64,000 nucleotides of DNA, taken from contig LR990060.1 of NCBI GenBank assembly GCA_905147135.1, positions 5,596,001 through 5,660,000 of the forward strand, in the 5' to 3' direction. Shown here piece by piece: positions 22,091-33,229 of this stretch. The number at the start of each line of letters is the position of its first letter. The first letter of the stretch is position 1. Source of the stretch: Blastobasis lacticolella (Eukaryota > Arthropoda > Insecta > Lepidoptera > Blastobasidae). The notes beneath the pieces are model-generated. The model worked only from the letters and a program-made list of their open reading frames with translations, was not told where the DNA came from and did not search any database. A program made the translations under genes and the position numbers.

Positions 22091-22398
22091 TAGTGATCGG
22101 TTAGGAATGATTTAGATACCTATTGGAAAACTGCTCATTAGAGAAAACCGCATCGAAAATATCGAAATCGATCCAATCGTTCTGGAGCTACGATGCCACA
22201 CACAGGAACACATATATACAAAGCCGCAGATACACACGTCACAGTAGTAACAAGTCTCTTTTTACGTCGGGGTTTTAAAATGAAATTTAGAAGACTCAAT
22301 TGCGCGCAAGTAGCCTAATCTGTTTATGCGAGGGTTTTAATTTAATATATGATGATTTAAACGTTTCGGGGCTAATACATAGCCAACAGTGGACGTTG

Positions 22399-22520
22399 TC
22401 ATCTTGGCGTTAATGTCGCGGCTCAACTCTCGCGCGCGAGGGCCCGTGCAGATCTAGCAGATCAGGTAATTAAAGTGGAGCTACTGCCATCTGATCTTCG
22501 GAAATGATCCGGGACCGGAT
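22399..22520 (-). mobile_element. tRNA-type SINE 3' part, minus strand
   Basis: TCATCTTGGCGTTAATGTCG, CGCGCGAGGGCCCGTG and GTAATTAAAGTGGAGC are the reversed tail of the family at 45493-45847, with a small deletion at about 22458. Confidence 0.65.
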
Positions 22521-22527
22521 CATGGTG

Positions 22528-22640
22528 TTTTTTTTATGTTCCACTGTAGATAATCAGACAAGCGGGCCACCTGATGGAAAGTAGTTAACGCGGCTTATAG
22601 ATATCAGCAACACCAGGGGAGTTACCAATGCGTTGTCCGC
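22528..22640 (-). mobile_element. 3' end of the 340-bp A-tailed repeat (family B)
   Basis: TTTTTTTATGTTCC then CAAGCGGGCCACCTGATGGA is the reversed 3' end of the repeat at 37932-38272 and 55662-55998. Confidence 0.6.
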
Positions 22641-22659
22641 CTCTGAAGAGACCGTTACA

Positions 22660-22806
22660 AGTTCAGTCGCTTGAATGTGCACGATGTGTTTTCTCACGAT
22701 GTTTTAACTCACCGTCAAAGCTGAAGTTGATCCATGGCGGCACTGGGAATCGAACTCTGTACTCACTATCAAACCCGCTAGCTATTAGCCCACCCACTCT
22801 GTATCT
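22660..22806 (-). mobile_element. Second tRNA-like SINE head, minus strand
   Basis: Reversed, this reads GTGGGTGGGCTAATAGCTAG (A-box-like TGGGCTAATAG) and then GAGTTCGATTCCC (B-box-like), followed by AACATCGTGAGAAAACACAT. It differs from the main SINE family in its head. Confidence 0.5.
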
Positions 22807-23149
22807 TTTAAATAACATAGCATAACAAAAGCCTAACTCAAATTGATGTACCAAAAGCAAAACCAATTCACAACTTCGTCGGACTAGATAAACTGAATTG
22901 AAAACCTGCGAAGCAATCCATAAAGTTATTGAATTCCGAAAAGTCTGCTGAGAGTTTGCAATTTTCAATGGGATGTCGAATCGAGACGCCTTTGGGTATA
23001 AAGTTTTGCGATTAGGAGTAGTTTCAAGCCGTCCATTCGTAGTCGTACATTCGACTGAACTTGAAAGAGAATATCTAAAATTCTACCTTTATATACCGTA
23101 TGGAGGTAGGCAGATATTATTGGGTGCCACAGAAAATAACATGTGGGTA

Positions 23150-23388
23150 GAGCGTCGTCGGTGGAATAATGTTTATAGGGTCCGAATCCCGGTATCGGCA
23201 TATACCAATGTCACTTTTCTGAGTTATGTACATTAGTCATCTGGCCAGGTTCTCCTGGTAGCACGGTTACGGAGGTCAGATGGCAGTCGCTCCGCTGTAA
23301 TTACCTGATCCGCCAAATCCTGTATCATGGTCAAAGCGGACCATCGCCTGAGACAGCAGAACCGGGACATTAACGCCAAGATGATCAG
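23150..23388 (+). mobile_element. tRNA-derived SINE
   Basis: Starts GAGCGTCGTCGGTGG, B-box-like GGTCCGAATCCC near 23179, then the family body with GGCAGTCGCTCCGCTGTAAT and ends AACGCCAAGATGATCA. A deletion removes part of the centre. Confidence 0.75.
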
Positions 23389-23771
23389 TAAATGACACGT
23401 AGTTTATTAATTCGAACAACTCCATAATTAATGGATTTACATTAATGAATATTTCTCTTTATCGAATCTATCAATAGCTCACTCATAAATCACCAATTTG
23501 TAAACACGTGTAAATCTCGACACGTATTTCAATATCAATTCTCATTCATTGAATGATATTGAACGAATGTTTTGAATGAAACAGTCTCGGGGAGCCGAAA
23601 ACTAGCATCAGTATCCCAGGCTTAATGCGCTTAATACATTTGGCTAAAATCTGTCGCTTAAATTCAAAAGCAAAAATCGTGAGACCAAATGAAGGTGGAA
23701 TGTAGTGCTCATAAAATAAGGTACATTTTTGTTACACGCCTTTTGAAGATCGGAAGGGACGCGTAATATAA

Positions 23772-25721
23772 TGTATGTATGTAAACTCTTTATTGCTTAA
23801 TAAATACAGGAAATACAAAAATAATTTTACAAAGCAAAGGCGGGCTTATCCCACAATGGGATTTCTTCCAGCCAACCTTAAACAATCTGAAAGGACATTC
23901 AAGAAGCGGTGGAGGCAATAATGAGGTCTTAAATTAAATTACTACTACTTAAATTATATTATCTACTAATTATTATTACTACAACTAATTATTTGAACAT
24001 TACCTTATGTTTAATTAAGTACATTAGTAGTCCCCTAAATATACAAAAATATAACACTATACCTATACTATATAAATAAATATAATACTATATATATAAA
24101 TACATATTTATATATAACATCAAGCTCTATTGACTGGTGAAAAAGTGCTTTTTCAGGAGTTCTCTGAAGGATGACTGTGTTCGAGCATTATGAATGTCAT
24201 CTGGCAGAGAGTTCCACAGGCACGCAGCATATACTCGAAAAGATTTCCCATAGGCGGCTGAACTATAAGTGGGAATTGCCAGTTGGAGTTCCCTGCGTGG
24301 GCGCAAACGAGGATTTGCCGACGGAAGAAAATGGAACATCTCGCGGAGGTACACAGGGGCTGTGGGATTAAAAATAACGTTGTGTAATAATCCTAATATG
24401 TGGCACTCTCTCCGTCGCCGTATAGGCAGCCATTTTAATTTGATTCTGTATTCAGACACGTGGTCAAATTTACGCAATCCATAGACATATCTAATGCAGA
24501 GATTCTGCAGGCGCTCTAACCGAGATAGAAGTTCCTCCGTGGGGTCCAAGTAGGCAATGTCCCCATAGTCCAGCAGTGGAAGGATGAGGGAGTTAACCAA
24601 CAGGAGCTTAGTCTCGAAAGGTAAAAAATTCTGTAATCTCTTAAGAGAGTGAAATGATGAGAAGACCCTACGGCCAACCTCACCGATGTGCGTCGACCAG
24701 GACAGAGTTTGGTCGAATAAAACCCCCAAGTTCCTAACAGAGTCCTGGAACTCTATGATTGTGCCGTCAAAAATTAACTTTGGTAGAGCAACGCCCTTTA
24801 GTTTTGTTACAAAATGTTGGCTGCCAATCACAATAGCTTGGGACTTGGAGGCATTAACTTTGAGACCAAACTCTTTAGCCCAGCACTCAACTCTATACAG
24901 ATCTCCGTTAAGCATGCTAATGGCATCATTTAGGTTAGACAGTGGAGCAGATGTGTACAGTTGCAGATCGTCTGCATAAAGGTGAAAGGAGGAGGTCAAA
25001 GAAGAAGAAATCTCATTAATAAATAGAGAGAAAAGTATTGGTGAAATAATTCCACCTTGAGGCACTCCAGCCGAAATTGAACACCAATTAGAACGGCTAT
25101 CATCAACTTTAACCAATTGGACCCGATCCAGCAGGTACGAGCGAAACCAGGAAAGAGTATTCGTGGACATATTTAGTGTTCTGAGCACAGCCAGCAAGAT
25201 GTCATAGTCGACCGTGTCAAAGGCACAACTAAAATCAAGAAGAGCGAGCACCGTTAACTCCTTCCTCTCGATGTTCGATCTTATATCATCCGTGATTTTG
25301 ACGAGTGCAGTTGTAGTGCTGTGCCCCGAACGAAACCCCGACTGGTATCGGTTTAGCAGGTCAAATCTCGATAAATGGGAGCATAGTTTACACTGAACAA
25401 ATTTCTCGATTAGTTTTGATAAGATGGGAAGAATGGAAATCGGCCGAAAGTCAGCGAGAGAGGATGGATTAGATTTCTTAGGGAGTGGAGTCACGTGTGC
25501 CCGCTTCCAGCAGGAAGGAAACACACCCGAAGACAAAGAGGAATTAATAATGTGAGCAAGAATTCGCGCCAAAAAGTGTTTGATTGGATTGATCATATCG
25601 AGGCTCACTCCGTCATCTCCAGTCGCTTTAGTTTTAATTGACTTCAGCAAACCCAACACTTCCCTCTCCGATATCTCCCCTAGGTTCAATGAGTTTTCCG
25701 CAATTACCCCTTTCCTGCCGA
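23772..25721 (-). mobile_element. 5'-truncated LINE with reverse transcriptase
   Basis: The body holds the reverse transcriptase frame and an AT-rich 3' region ending AATAAAGAGTTTACATACAT at about 23772. The flanks share TATAAT-like words (about 23767 and 25723), a possible short target duplication. The endonuclease domain and ORF1 are missing. A second, shorter copy of its 3' end is at 28495-28690 and a more distant one at 26135-26280. Confidence 0.85.
24127..25721 (-). CDS. Reverse transcriptase of a Jockey/CR1-like LINE (partial)
   Basis: This is the longest frame in the window. It copies element RNA into DNA at a nicked target. Counting from the TTG at 25689, the motifs in order are TPLPKK and ADFRPIS (about 67-85), YQSGFRSGHST (115-125), motif A LLDFSCAFDTV with the catalytic Asp at 152, motif B GVPQGGIISPILF (208-220), motif C YADD (238-241), LKVNASKSQ and LGVLFD (about 321). 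A C-terminal WNSLPDDI ... FRELLKKHFF block and stop close it. All catalytic Asp residues are intact and no stop interrupts the frame. It remains open upstream of 25689 to the truncation point near 25721 with no ATG, so the copy lacks its endonuclease and true start and is probably inactive. The assignment to a clade within Jockey/CR1 is not certain. Confidence 0.9.
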
Positions 25722-26134
25722 GTATAATATTAGTGATACAAAAATGTACCTTATTCTATGAGCAATACATTCCACTTTGATTTGCTCTCACGCTTTTTGC
25801 TTCTGTATTTAGCTAATTATCTTTACTATAGCTGAATTTATCTTTTCGCGTCGGTCTAGCATCATTGCCTACCTAATCTAAGTGTCAGACAGATAAATAG
25901 AAGGACAACAGTTTGCTCTTATACCGTACTGTTTTTACCTTCATTAGCTCGAAACCCGAAAAAGCCATTACAATAGAAATCAAGTACACAGCACATAATA
26001 CGCGTATAAGTCCTTAAAATCTGTTCTTACGGTCAACGTGGTAGGATGGACAAAGCTAGTCATTATTTGAGATCCAATGTGTCTGTCAAACCCATGATTA
26101 TCACCGTTTTACACAAAGTCGGCGGTAAATAATT

Positions 26135-26280
26135 AATTGATGAACACTTTATTGCATAAATACAGGATATAGTCAACAGATAGTAACAGAGAAAACAACA
26201 GGCGGCCTTGTCGCTTAAACCAATTTCTTCCAGGCAACCTTTGGGTAGCGAATTATCAACGGGACATGTTGTATACAGAA
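26135..26280 (-). mobile_element. LINE 3' end related to 23772
   Basis: CTTTATTGCATAAATACAGG, GGCGGCCTTGTCGCTTAAAC and TTTCTTCCAGGCAACCTTTG resemble the 3' region of the LINE at 23772 with about one difference in five bases. It marks an older or sister family. Confidence 0.55.
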
Positions 26281-26594
26281 ACAATAAATAATTCTAATAA
26301 TAGTTTCGGCTTCCTAGATCGTCGACTCTGTCACCCAAATCCCGTATATCGCTTACAAACCGGACAATAAACGCATACGCATAGTCCCCGCGTAGTCACT
26401 GCATAGCAACAGAAACGGAAAACATGTAGTTCTACCCTATTGGCGCGCACGCGACACGGTGACGAAGCGGGTGCGGCACGACGGCGGTGACTAAGCAAGA
26501 GCTGCGCGTCTTTTTGTAAATTATAAAATAAGCTTTCTGTCATTAGCATAGAACCTAAAATTGCGTAAACATTTGGGGCAAATTGTACAGAAAT

Positions 26595-26752
26595 CCGTGC
26601 GTGGGTCGCTCTCCCGCAAGATGGACCGATGACCTGGTAAAGATCGCAGGTACCAGCTGGATGTGCAAAGCACAGGGCCGGCCTTTGTAGAGATATCTGG
26701 GGAAGGCCTATACCTAGCAGTGGGCGTCTTCTGGCTAATATGATGATGATGA
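26595..26752 (+). pseudogene. LINE ORF2 end with ATG-repeat tail
   Basis: The frames encode a W-T-D-DLVKIAG-W-like segment (CAAGATGGACCGATGACCTG, GGTAAAGATCGCAGGTACCA) and end with GCAGTGGGCGTCTTCTGGCT and (ATG)n. This is the ORF2 end of an RTE-like family also found at 34215, 49580 and 53935. Confidence 0.6.
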
Positions 26753-26827
26753 TCTCTCTCACACACTCGCGCGATTAAACCGAACTATCCGATGTTCAAT
26801 CATTACCTACCACCGACTGAAAATATT

Positions 26828-27155
26828 GGAGCGTCGGTAGATGAGTGGTAACGGTATCCGATTCGTAAGCGAGAGGTACCACTACGGCCATGTCCCCTTT
26901 TCTGAGTTATGTACATTAGTTGAATACTTACCGATGCTCTTACGGTGAGGGTAAACATCGTAATAAAACCTGCACATGCAGTTGACTGAATGTGTAACCA
27001 TGATCCAGTCTGGTCAGGTTTCCCTTGTAGCAGGCTCGGAGGCAGTCGATCCGCTGTAATTACCTGATCTCCCAAATCCTGTATCATGGTCAAGGCGGAC
27101 TCCGCGCCCTCGTGCGCGAGAGCACAACTGGGACATTAACGCCAAAATGGTTATT
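26828..27155 (+). mobile_element. tRNA-derived SINE
   Basis: Starts GAGCGTCGGTAGATGAGTGG (degenerate A box), lacks a good B box, then ATGTACATTAGTTGAATACT, CTCTTACGGTGAGGGTAAAC and ends AACGCCAAAATGGTT. The centre has a small deletion. Confidence 0.75.
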
Positions 27156-27483
27156 TTTTATTATTACCGACTGCAAATACTCATCCACCATGCCCAACAA
27201 CTAAAATATTCATCAGACAAACAGAATCCACTCGAGTTGCCTCAAAGCCGATATTTTTTCGAGAACTCCAAACGAAATCGGGAACTGCGGCTATAATTGA
27301 ATAATCGCTATGGGTAACTTTGTCCGCTCTCCGCTCGCTCGCGGGTCGAGTCCAAGATTGGAGCTGAAGGTGCCTTCACCGCCTTCACACGGTTTCGTTG
27401 CAAAGAACTCTTAGATATTGGAGTTTCCTATTGATTGAAATGGGTTTTGTGAGTCGTGATTTTCTCCATAGTAAGTGTTCAGT
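27156..27483. other. No gene seen
   Basis: Mixed-composition DNA with CGCTCTCCGCTCGCTCGCGG near 27330 and no frame of note. Confidence 0.4.
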
Positions 27484-27742
27484 CATCATCACAGCCTGTA
27501 ACAGTCCACTGCAGGACTTAGGGCCTCTCCCACGAAACGGGAGATTACTGCCAAAATCTCCACGCTTGGCAGGCGGGTTGGAGATCGCAGTGTTTAAATA
27601 TAACAATGGAAAATGCTGCTGCCCATTTTCCAGACTACGGAAACTCTTGATATTTTGCCTCGATAACATTAGTCGCCTTGTACGACACCGATTAGTGTAA
27701 GGGGTTGGTGCTATTCTACTCTGCCGAAGACCACACGGCCAG
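27484..27742 (-). mobile_element. GGCCGTGTGG-type SINE, minus strand
   Basis: Reversed, it starts GGCCGTGTGGTCTTCGGCAG and ends with CTAAGTCCTGCAGTGGACTG and a TGATGA tail. The frame ISNPPAKRGDFGSNLPFRGR GPKSCSGLLQAVMM is open in it as in other copies. Confidence 0.8.
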
Positions 27743-28238
27743 TGTTCAGTGTCCTTTGATAATTAAATAATATCTTATCGCTACAGAACACGAGAGAGGC
27801 GTTCAAAAATAAAATAGACAAAGACAAGAAAGACAGAACTATCAATGGCCCGCAACTGCTTTACAAGGTGTCAACATTTTGGAACTAAAAAATCTAGTAA
27901 GGCAACAACAAAAAGCAACCTTACGTAAAGAGGCACGAATCCCCTGATTTGTACCAAACGGGAGTGAGTTAAAAACAATCTGTAGTTGTAAGGATTCAAA
28001 TTTATGCAGCTGTTAATGCAGATTCCGATGGTGCTGCCTGAAGACTGCTAGGTAATTTTCATCTCGTAAGAAACTTCACAATTTCAGCTGAGACTGCTAA
28101 TAGAATAGGTTCGCCATTTTGTCCGGGGCAGAAAATGCTCTCAACGGGAATACTAAGTCAACATTCGAAGCACTTAATTTGTGAAATGGATCAAATGTTT
28201 GTCGAAGAGCTATGTCGGACTAACGTAGGCATAAAAAG
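27743..28238. other. No gene seen
   Basis: AT-rich sequence with short frames, no repeat family recognised. Confidence 0.4.
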
Positions 28239-28328
28239 TCATCTTGGCGTTAATATCCCGGTTGTGCTTTCGCGCACGAGGGCCTGAAGTCCGCCTTGAC
28301 CATGATCCAGTTGGGGTTAGATGGCGGT
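28239..28328 (-). mobile_element. tRNA-type SINE tail, minus strand
   Basis: TCATCTTGGCGTTAATATCC, CGCGCACGAGGGCC and GACCATGATCCAG are the reversed SINE 3' end; about 90 bp remain. Confidence 0.65.
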
Positions 28329-28494
28329 GTGTGAATTGTCCAAGCATTTTTTAGATGCGAACTTACAGTGCTCTTTATATTATTTCATGCCATTCAATTG
28401 ACAGACAATACATTAAGTAGCTTTGATAAGTGAACATATTGAGTATGGATCTACGATTGGTATTTTTTATTGCTCTATTTAATCTAGCGGTGTG

Positions 28495-28690
28495 TATGTA
28501 TGTATGTATGAATACTCTTTATTGCTTTATAAATACAGAAGTTGCAAAAATAATTTTACCATGCAAAGGCGGCCTTATCCCACAATGGGATTTCTTCCAG
28601 CCAACCTTAAACCATCTGAAAGGACATCTAAGAAGCGGTGGAGACAATATAGAGGTCTCAAATTAAATTATATAAAACGGTGTTATTCTA
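28495..28690 (-). mobile_element. 3' end of the LINE family at 23772
   Basis: ACTCTTTATTGCTTTATAAA, GGCGGCCTTATCCCACAATG and TTTCTTCCAGCCAACCTTAA match 23780-23940 closely. The 3' tail is again TGTATGTATG. It is truncated before the coding region. Confidence 0.75.
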
Positions 28691-28804
28691 AAAATATTAA
28701 CGGCGTCGTCAGTGATGAGCAAAAGGTAAGGTTAGGTTAATTGGGCGTTATAATCTGTCTTTTGTGTACAACAGCCTAACCAACCAACTAAAGCCTTAGT
28801 TACG

Positions 28805-28925
28805 ATTTTGTAACAGAGTCACAGAGGTCTGATGGCGGTCGCTCCACTCTGCCATCCTGGATCATGGTCAAGGCAGACCTTGGGCCCTCGTGCGCAAGAT
28901 CACAACTGGAACATTTACGTCAAGG
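28805..28925 (+). mobile_element. tRNA-type SINE tail
   Basis: GGTCTGATGGCGGTCGCTCC, GGATCATGGTCAAGGCAGAC and CTCGTGCGCAAGATCACAAC are the 3' part of the SINE family. Confidence 0.65.
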
Positions 28926-29295
28926 TAAATTTTTTAAATCTTGAATTTCATCTCCGAGTATAAATATTGTCACTCAATTTGCAAGAAAACCGCCTAGAAC
29001 CAACATTCGACATGACACGGCCGCATAACCATCACGTGGCACGGCAAAGGGCGTAAAAGTACACTCGTTTAATGTCTGAGTAATCTCTTCGGAGGAAATG
29101 ACAGTCACAGGTGCGCCTTGCCGTCGAGAGCTGCTAATAGCTTTTAGACAGCCAGCGCCAGTAGTGTTGGGATGGGCTTGTCGATATTATGCTGGGATAG
29201 TTTTAAATAAATTATAGTGATTAAAAAGTTACCGTGCTAATGCATTTGTGACACACGTAACACAACACAATCCTTCGTAGATGTCAGCTGTATTT
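28926..29295. other. No gene seen
   Basis: No frame or repeat family recognised. Confidence 0.4.
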
Positions 29296-29425
29296 TTTTT
29301 TATAAAAAAACTAGTCAGACTTATGACCGCCATCTCACCTGGTGGTAAGTGACGACGCGGCCGAAGATGGGGACTGCTTGTCTAAGAACAGCCTTTTCAC
29401 TCTAGCCTTCTAGTGTACTGTTTCG
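29296..29425 (-). mobile_element. LINE 3' end (CGCCATCTCACCTGGTGG type)
   Basis: A T-rich start (29290-29312) followed by CCGCCATCTCACCTGGTGGT and GCGGCCGAAGATGGGG is shared with 44310-44500. Reversed, it ends in an A-rich tail, so it is a LINE-type 3' end. Confidence 0.55.
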
Positions 29426-30597
29426 TAAAATCGTATGTAGACTAGCTGGTGTCCAACAAGGCAATGATAAATCCCTCCACAACGGACTGTTTTTATCGAT
29501 ACCTATAGTGTTTAAACCAAATCTGCTCAGCGTCACCTTTTGTCAAGAGTCCGCCCTGAGGTCCAACAGATCTCTTGGTTGGTCCAATCTCTGCCTGATC
29601 GTTTTCTATTCTGTTGACGTCACAACCTGGTCGACTTAAGTTTACTCTTTTCACTTTAAGACCCTCTCTTATCGTTTCTTCGAGTAAAACCAGTCAATTC
29701 TTTAGGCTTTGGTCTCGTCAATGATTGAGCTCGTCCACCAAGTTCTTCAGCTCCCTGTCTTTCCGTTTCTTTTAACTCCTATTCTCTTTATTCACTAGAC
29801 CAAAGTTCTTTCCAGACACCTTCTTCTCCACCACCGCCACCATTAGTTAAAAAATAATAAATATGAATATCGTTCCTTATATAATGGCACTAAACTTAAT
29901 CCTTAGCCTACTAATATACCACCAATCCTTTCGCCGTGTCGTACAAAACGACAATATTGTGTCATACCGGCTAGGATCTTCAAAAACACACTATCGAAAC
30001 TTAAATAACCATCGACAGATCCCAACCCTAAATCGTTAGTCGAGTGACATACAGTAATGGCCGCCTTGCAACGCCATCTGGTGCCATCATGCGGGAATTA
30101 GCCACCACGTGGTCGTTTCGCTACTAAAATTTGTACGTATGACTACAACATCTAATCTTATAGGGAAGCTGTCTAGTACATGACTATTCACCTTACAGCC
30201 TAGGTGTTAAGGATCAAATTGGCACTAGTGATGTGAAAGAACGTTCGCGTTATGTCGATATTGTAAGCGTGGGTGTACACAGGTGTCCTTTGAGCAGCGT
30301 TGTGTGTTGTATACTTAGGAATGAGCAGATTCTAAGGGAAGTTACGTCATAAAAAATGTAGCACTGAGCGCCTAACAAATTTTTAGTAGACTCCACAGTT
30401 TACTCGTAAACGTTGTAGGCACCTATAGTTATAAAAGTTCATGTAAGTACTACTTGGGGTTTGGAGGTTTAATGCATTTTAAATGTTGCATAATTAAACT
30501 TTACAATTACTTTTTAATTAATACTTACGGCGCTAAGGTAGCAAACAGCCGCGGGCGGGCCTTATCCTGGTCCAGTAAATGTCTCCAGTCCAATCTG
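29426..30597. other. No gene seen
   Basis: No convincing frame on either strand. CGACTGTTTTTATCGATACC and similar words do not fit a known family. Confidence 0.4.
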
Positions 30598-30870
30598 AAC
30601 AGTACCAGCTAAATAATACTCTTTTAAATAGTATTGTGTTTCTTCTGGTAACTAAGGTTTCCAGTGCTCCATGGGGTGGGGATTTGGGGAACCGTGGCTT
30701 TGGCAGTGGAGCGGCATTTGCCTTTTGCTGCCAGAGCAACGTGTTATAGAAGTAGGCAACGCATTGGCGATACTCTTGGTGTTGCTGGTGTCTATGGGCG
30801 GTGGTGACCACTTTCCATCAAGTGGCCCGCTTGCCTGTTTGCCCGCCGTATGACATAAAAAAAAAACCAG
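30598..30870 (+). mobile_element. Family B A-tailed repeat, 5'-shortened
   Basis: AGCTAAATAATACTCTTTTA, GGTTTCCAGTGCTCCATGGG, GAACCGTGGCTTTGGCAGTG and CACTTTCCATCAAGTGGCCC end in a run of A. It matches 37932-38272 from its position 38010 onward. Confidence 0.75.
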
Positions 30871-31285
30871 TACCAAGGTTGAGAAAAAATACCGTACAAC
30901 TACCAAGCCATCCAGTAATGACACGGAAAGTTTTTTTTACCTGTGGTACACTTACATCTGTAATAATTTAATTTTTTAATAGATGTTTTAAGTTACGGTC
31001 ACGGACCTGAAAATACGGATGGGTACTCTCCAAAATCATGAGTGAAGCATAAAAATGGCCGCCCATTTATGTGTTGCGTGCTTTGACACTGTTACTGGCG
31101 TGACAGCGCGGTACAAAACAAAACAAAACGGGGGCGGATTGCCATATTTGTGTGAATGTGTAAGTCGTGTAAAACAAAATAAATTTTTACAAAAGTGGGT
31201 TAGAGGATACCAAATAGTGCAACTCAAAAAGACTTATCCAACCCAAAATTGCCATACCTTATATGCTTAATTTTTTTTCTAGTGT

Positions 31286-31570
31286 AAAGAAGAAAGAAGA
31301 AAGAAAGAAAGAAAATACATTTATTACACATAGCACACCACGACACAATAACAGTTACAATTACATACAAAGGACACATTAACATTTCAAATATCTTAAT
31401 TAAGACAATATGTAGTCTCCCATGACACTGTCGGTGCCGCAGCGGCTAGCGCAAATGGTACCCACTCAGCATGTGCTGTGAGGCGCAAGAAACGACTCAC
31501 AGCGCTGGTATTCTGTGGGCCCATTGTTTGGGTACGTTACGGGCGTTATACTACCTAGATAACAATAAAT
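31286..31570 (-). mobile_element. Probable LINE 3' region, minus strand
   Basis: A GAAA/GAAGAAA run (31286-31312) is followed by TACATTTATTACACATAGCA, i.e. reversed TAATAAATGTA next to a TTTC tail, a LINE-like terminus. The remaining body to about 31550 includes CGCAGCGGCTAGCGCAAATG and ATGTGCTGTGAGGCGC. I do not recognise the family. Confidence 0.4.
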
Positions 31571-31619
31571 AAATACATAAAAATAAATAAAAAATATGTA
31601 GGTATAGTAGATTAAACAG

Positions 31620-31960
31620 CACGGCACATCTGCTGGTCGTTGCGCAATCCACCCGTTCCTGCGGCCTCGCTATGGGTGCTGGCGGCGGGGCAGGCTGGGA
31701 GGGGACGCCGTCTCGCCCCGCACCCCGCCCAGCCTACCCAGCCACCACCCGCTGCCTAGACGCAACTAGATCCCACCCAGCCCAGCCAGTCTCCGCCTAC
31801 TCGCCGGCGCATACGCATCTATCCGGAAATGACGTAGGCCCAACTCACGTGGTTACGGAAAGCCGGGTCGGGTCGCGACAAATAAAGCAACAATAAATCA
31901 ACTATAGTGCTACACGCAGTGAACCTAATGTTTTGGTTATGGTGCCAGTGCTTATTACCC
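31620..31960. other. G+C-rich island ending at a piggyBac-type element
   Basis: 31670-31870 is strongly G+C-rich (CCCCGCACCCCGCCCAGCCT and similar) and carries a 74-codon plus-strand frame rich in Ala, Pro and Gly. AATAAAGCAACAATAAATCA follows at about 31880. This could be an LTR or 3' end of a retroelement or a gene remnant; I cannot tell. Confidence 0.3.
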
Positions 31961-31969
31961 AAATTTTAA

Positions 31970-33168
31970 CCCTTTAACCGCCACGCTTAGAATCAGTTGG
32001 CGTGCCCTCAGCGCCACGCACAGTAAAACGAAAAATAAATACCTACAACAAATAGTGATGTTCAATAGTATATCGATATGGGTAATTCCCCTTCAAACGC
32101 TTACAATTTCATCTAAATATCGTAACAGACAGTAGATAGAAAGCGTTACTTTGTAATTTTATTTCTAATATTAGCAGGTATTTTGGTAACACAATGAAAC
32201 AAAAAGCGTTTACAGATATTGAAAGATCTATTGATTTCCGCACAATAAAATTGGTCATGAAAAGAATTTTGTTATTCTTATTTTTCAATGCAGTCCTATA
32301 CAGTATTCTTTATCTAAATGCAATAGTTAACAAACAATATTGGTCAGTTTTTTAACAAACATGATTATACTTATTTCAACAATATTAATATCAGTTTACC
32401 GAATCGAACCTTGACAGATTCTAATGATATTTAACTACAGATCACCTTCCAGAATACGTATTAATTCTTCAGCTGTAATCATGTTTAATCACATTAATCG
32501 ATAACACGAACATAATAATAACACGCATAAGCACAACACCAACGGAAAAATCCAGAAGGCGGCACTCGTTTATGACGTCAGAAGCGGTCGTCTTTTTCCG
32601 TCCGTGGCGCTGGGTGTACTAGCAACATTAGTTTCTAAACATGCAGACTAGGGATGGGAATTGTCGATTCAGTCACTGACATTTTTAAGCTTTATTTATT
32701 ATAAATAAAACAAAATAAACACATTTATTTATAGAAATAAATGTGTTTACTATAGAGTAACATTTGCTTTATTTGTTTTATAATAAATTAGTAAGTATAA
32801 ACAGAAATAATTTAATTTATGTGGATTTTTCTACCAGTAAATCATTGCTTATGTCCCATCCTTATTGTCGGATTTTTCCGTCACTGGCGCTGGACACCAA
32901 TACACTTTTCGAATAATACTATCAGTAATTTATTCAACTTTAGACATTATTTTTAAGTCTTCTAATTAAGAAACTAAAGTGTAAGCAATTGTATATGATT
33001 ACCTTATCAACTATTTACCAAATTATGAACATAATTTTAATATAATACAGTGCTATCAAACAAAAAGGCAGATTAACCGAGTAGTGGTATTTGGTCGTAA
33101 ATATCCGTCCTTGGCGAAATGAGCACGAAAATTTTTGTCGGATATATCCGACCTTGGCGGTTAAAGGG
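31970..33168. mobile_element. Non-autonomous piggyBac-type element with TTAA duplication
   Basis: The 1,199-bp element has perfect 14-bp terminal inverted repeats, CCCTTTAACCGCCA at 31970-31983 and TGGCGGTTAAAGGG at 33155-33168. Each is directly flanked by TTAA (31966-31969 and 33169-33172), the target duplication that defines the piggyBac superfamily. Subterminal words GTCCGTGGCGCTGG (32600) and GTCACTGGCGCTGG (32880) may be additional binding sites. There is no transposase frame. Confidence 0.9.
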
Positions 33169-33229
33169 TTAACCCAATCCGAGTGTAGAATGGCGTCCGT
33201 TTTTCTTTTCAGGCCCATGGTTATGCTAT

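Larger units (their letters stand above)
23612..25990. mobile_element. Palindromic repeat (Y) split by a LINE
   Basis: The two parts 23612-23771 and 25722-25990 flank the LINE and are inverted with respect to each other: GTGGAATGTAGTGCTCATAA on the left pairs with the reversed GTGGAATGTATTGCTCATAG on the right. An uninterrupted palindromic relative lies at 62815-63075. Without the LINE the repeat would be about 430 bp. It has no coding capacity. Confidence 0.65.

Noticed and set aside
31672..31896. 74-codon Ala/Pro/Gly-rich frame as a gene
   Set aside because: Composition follows the G+C-rich island and no domain or splice signal supports it.
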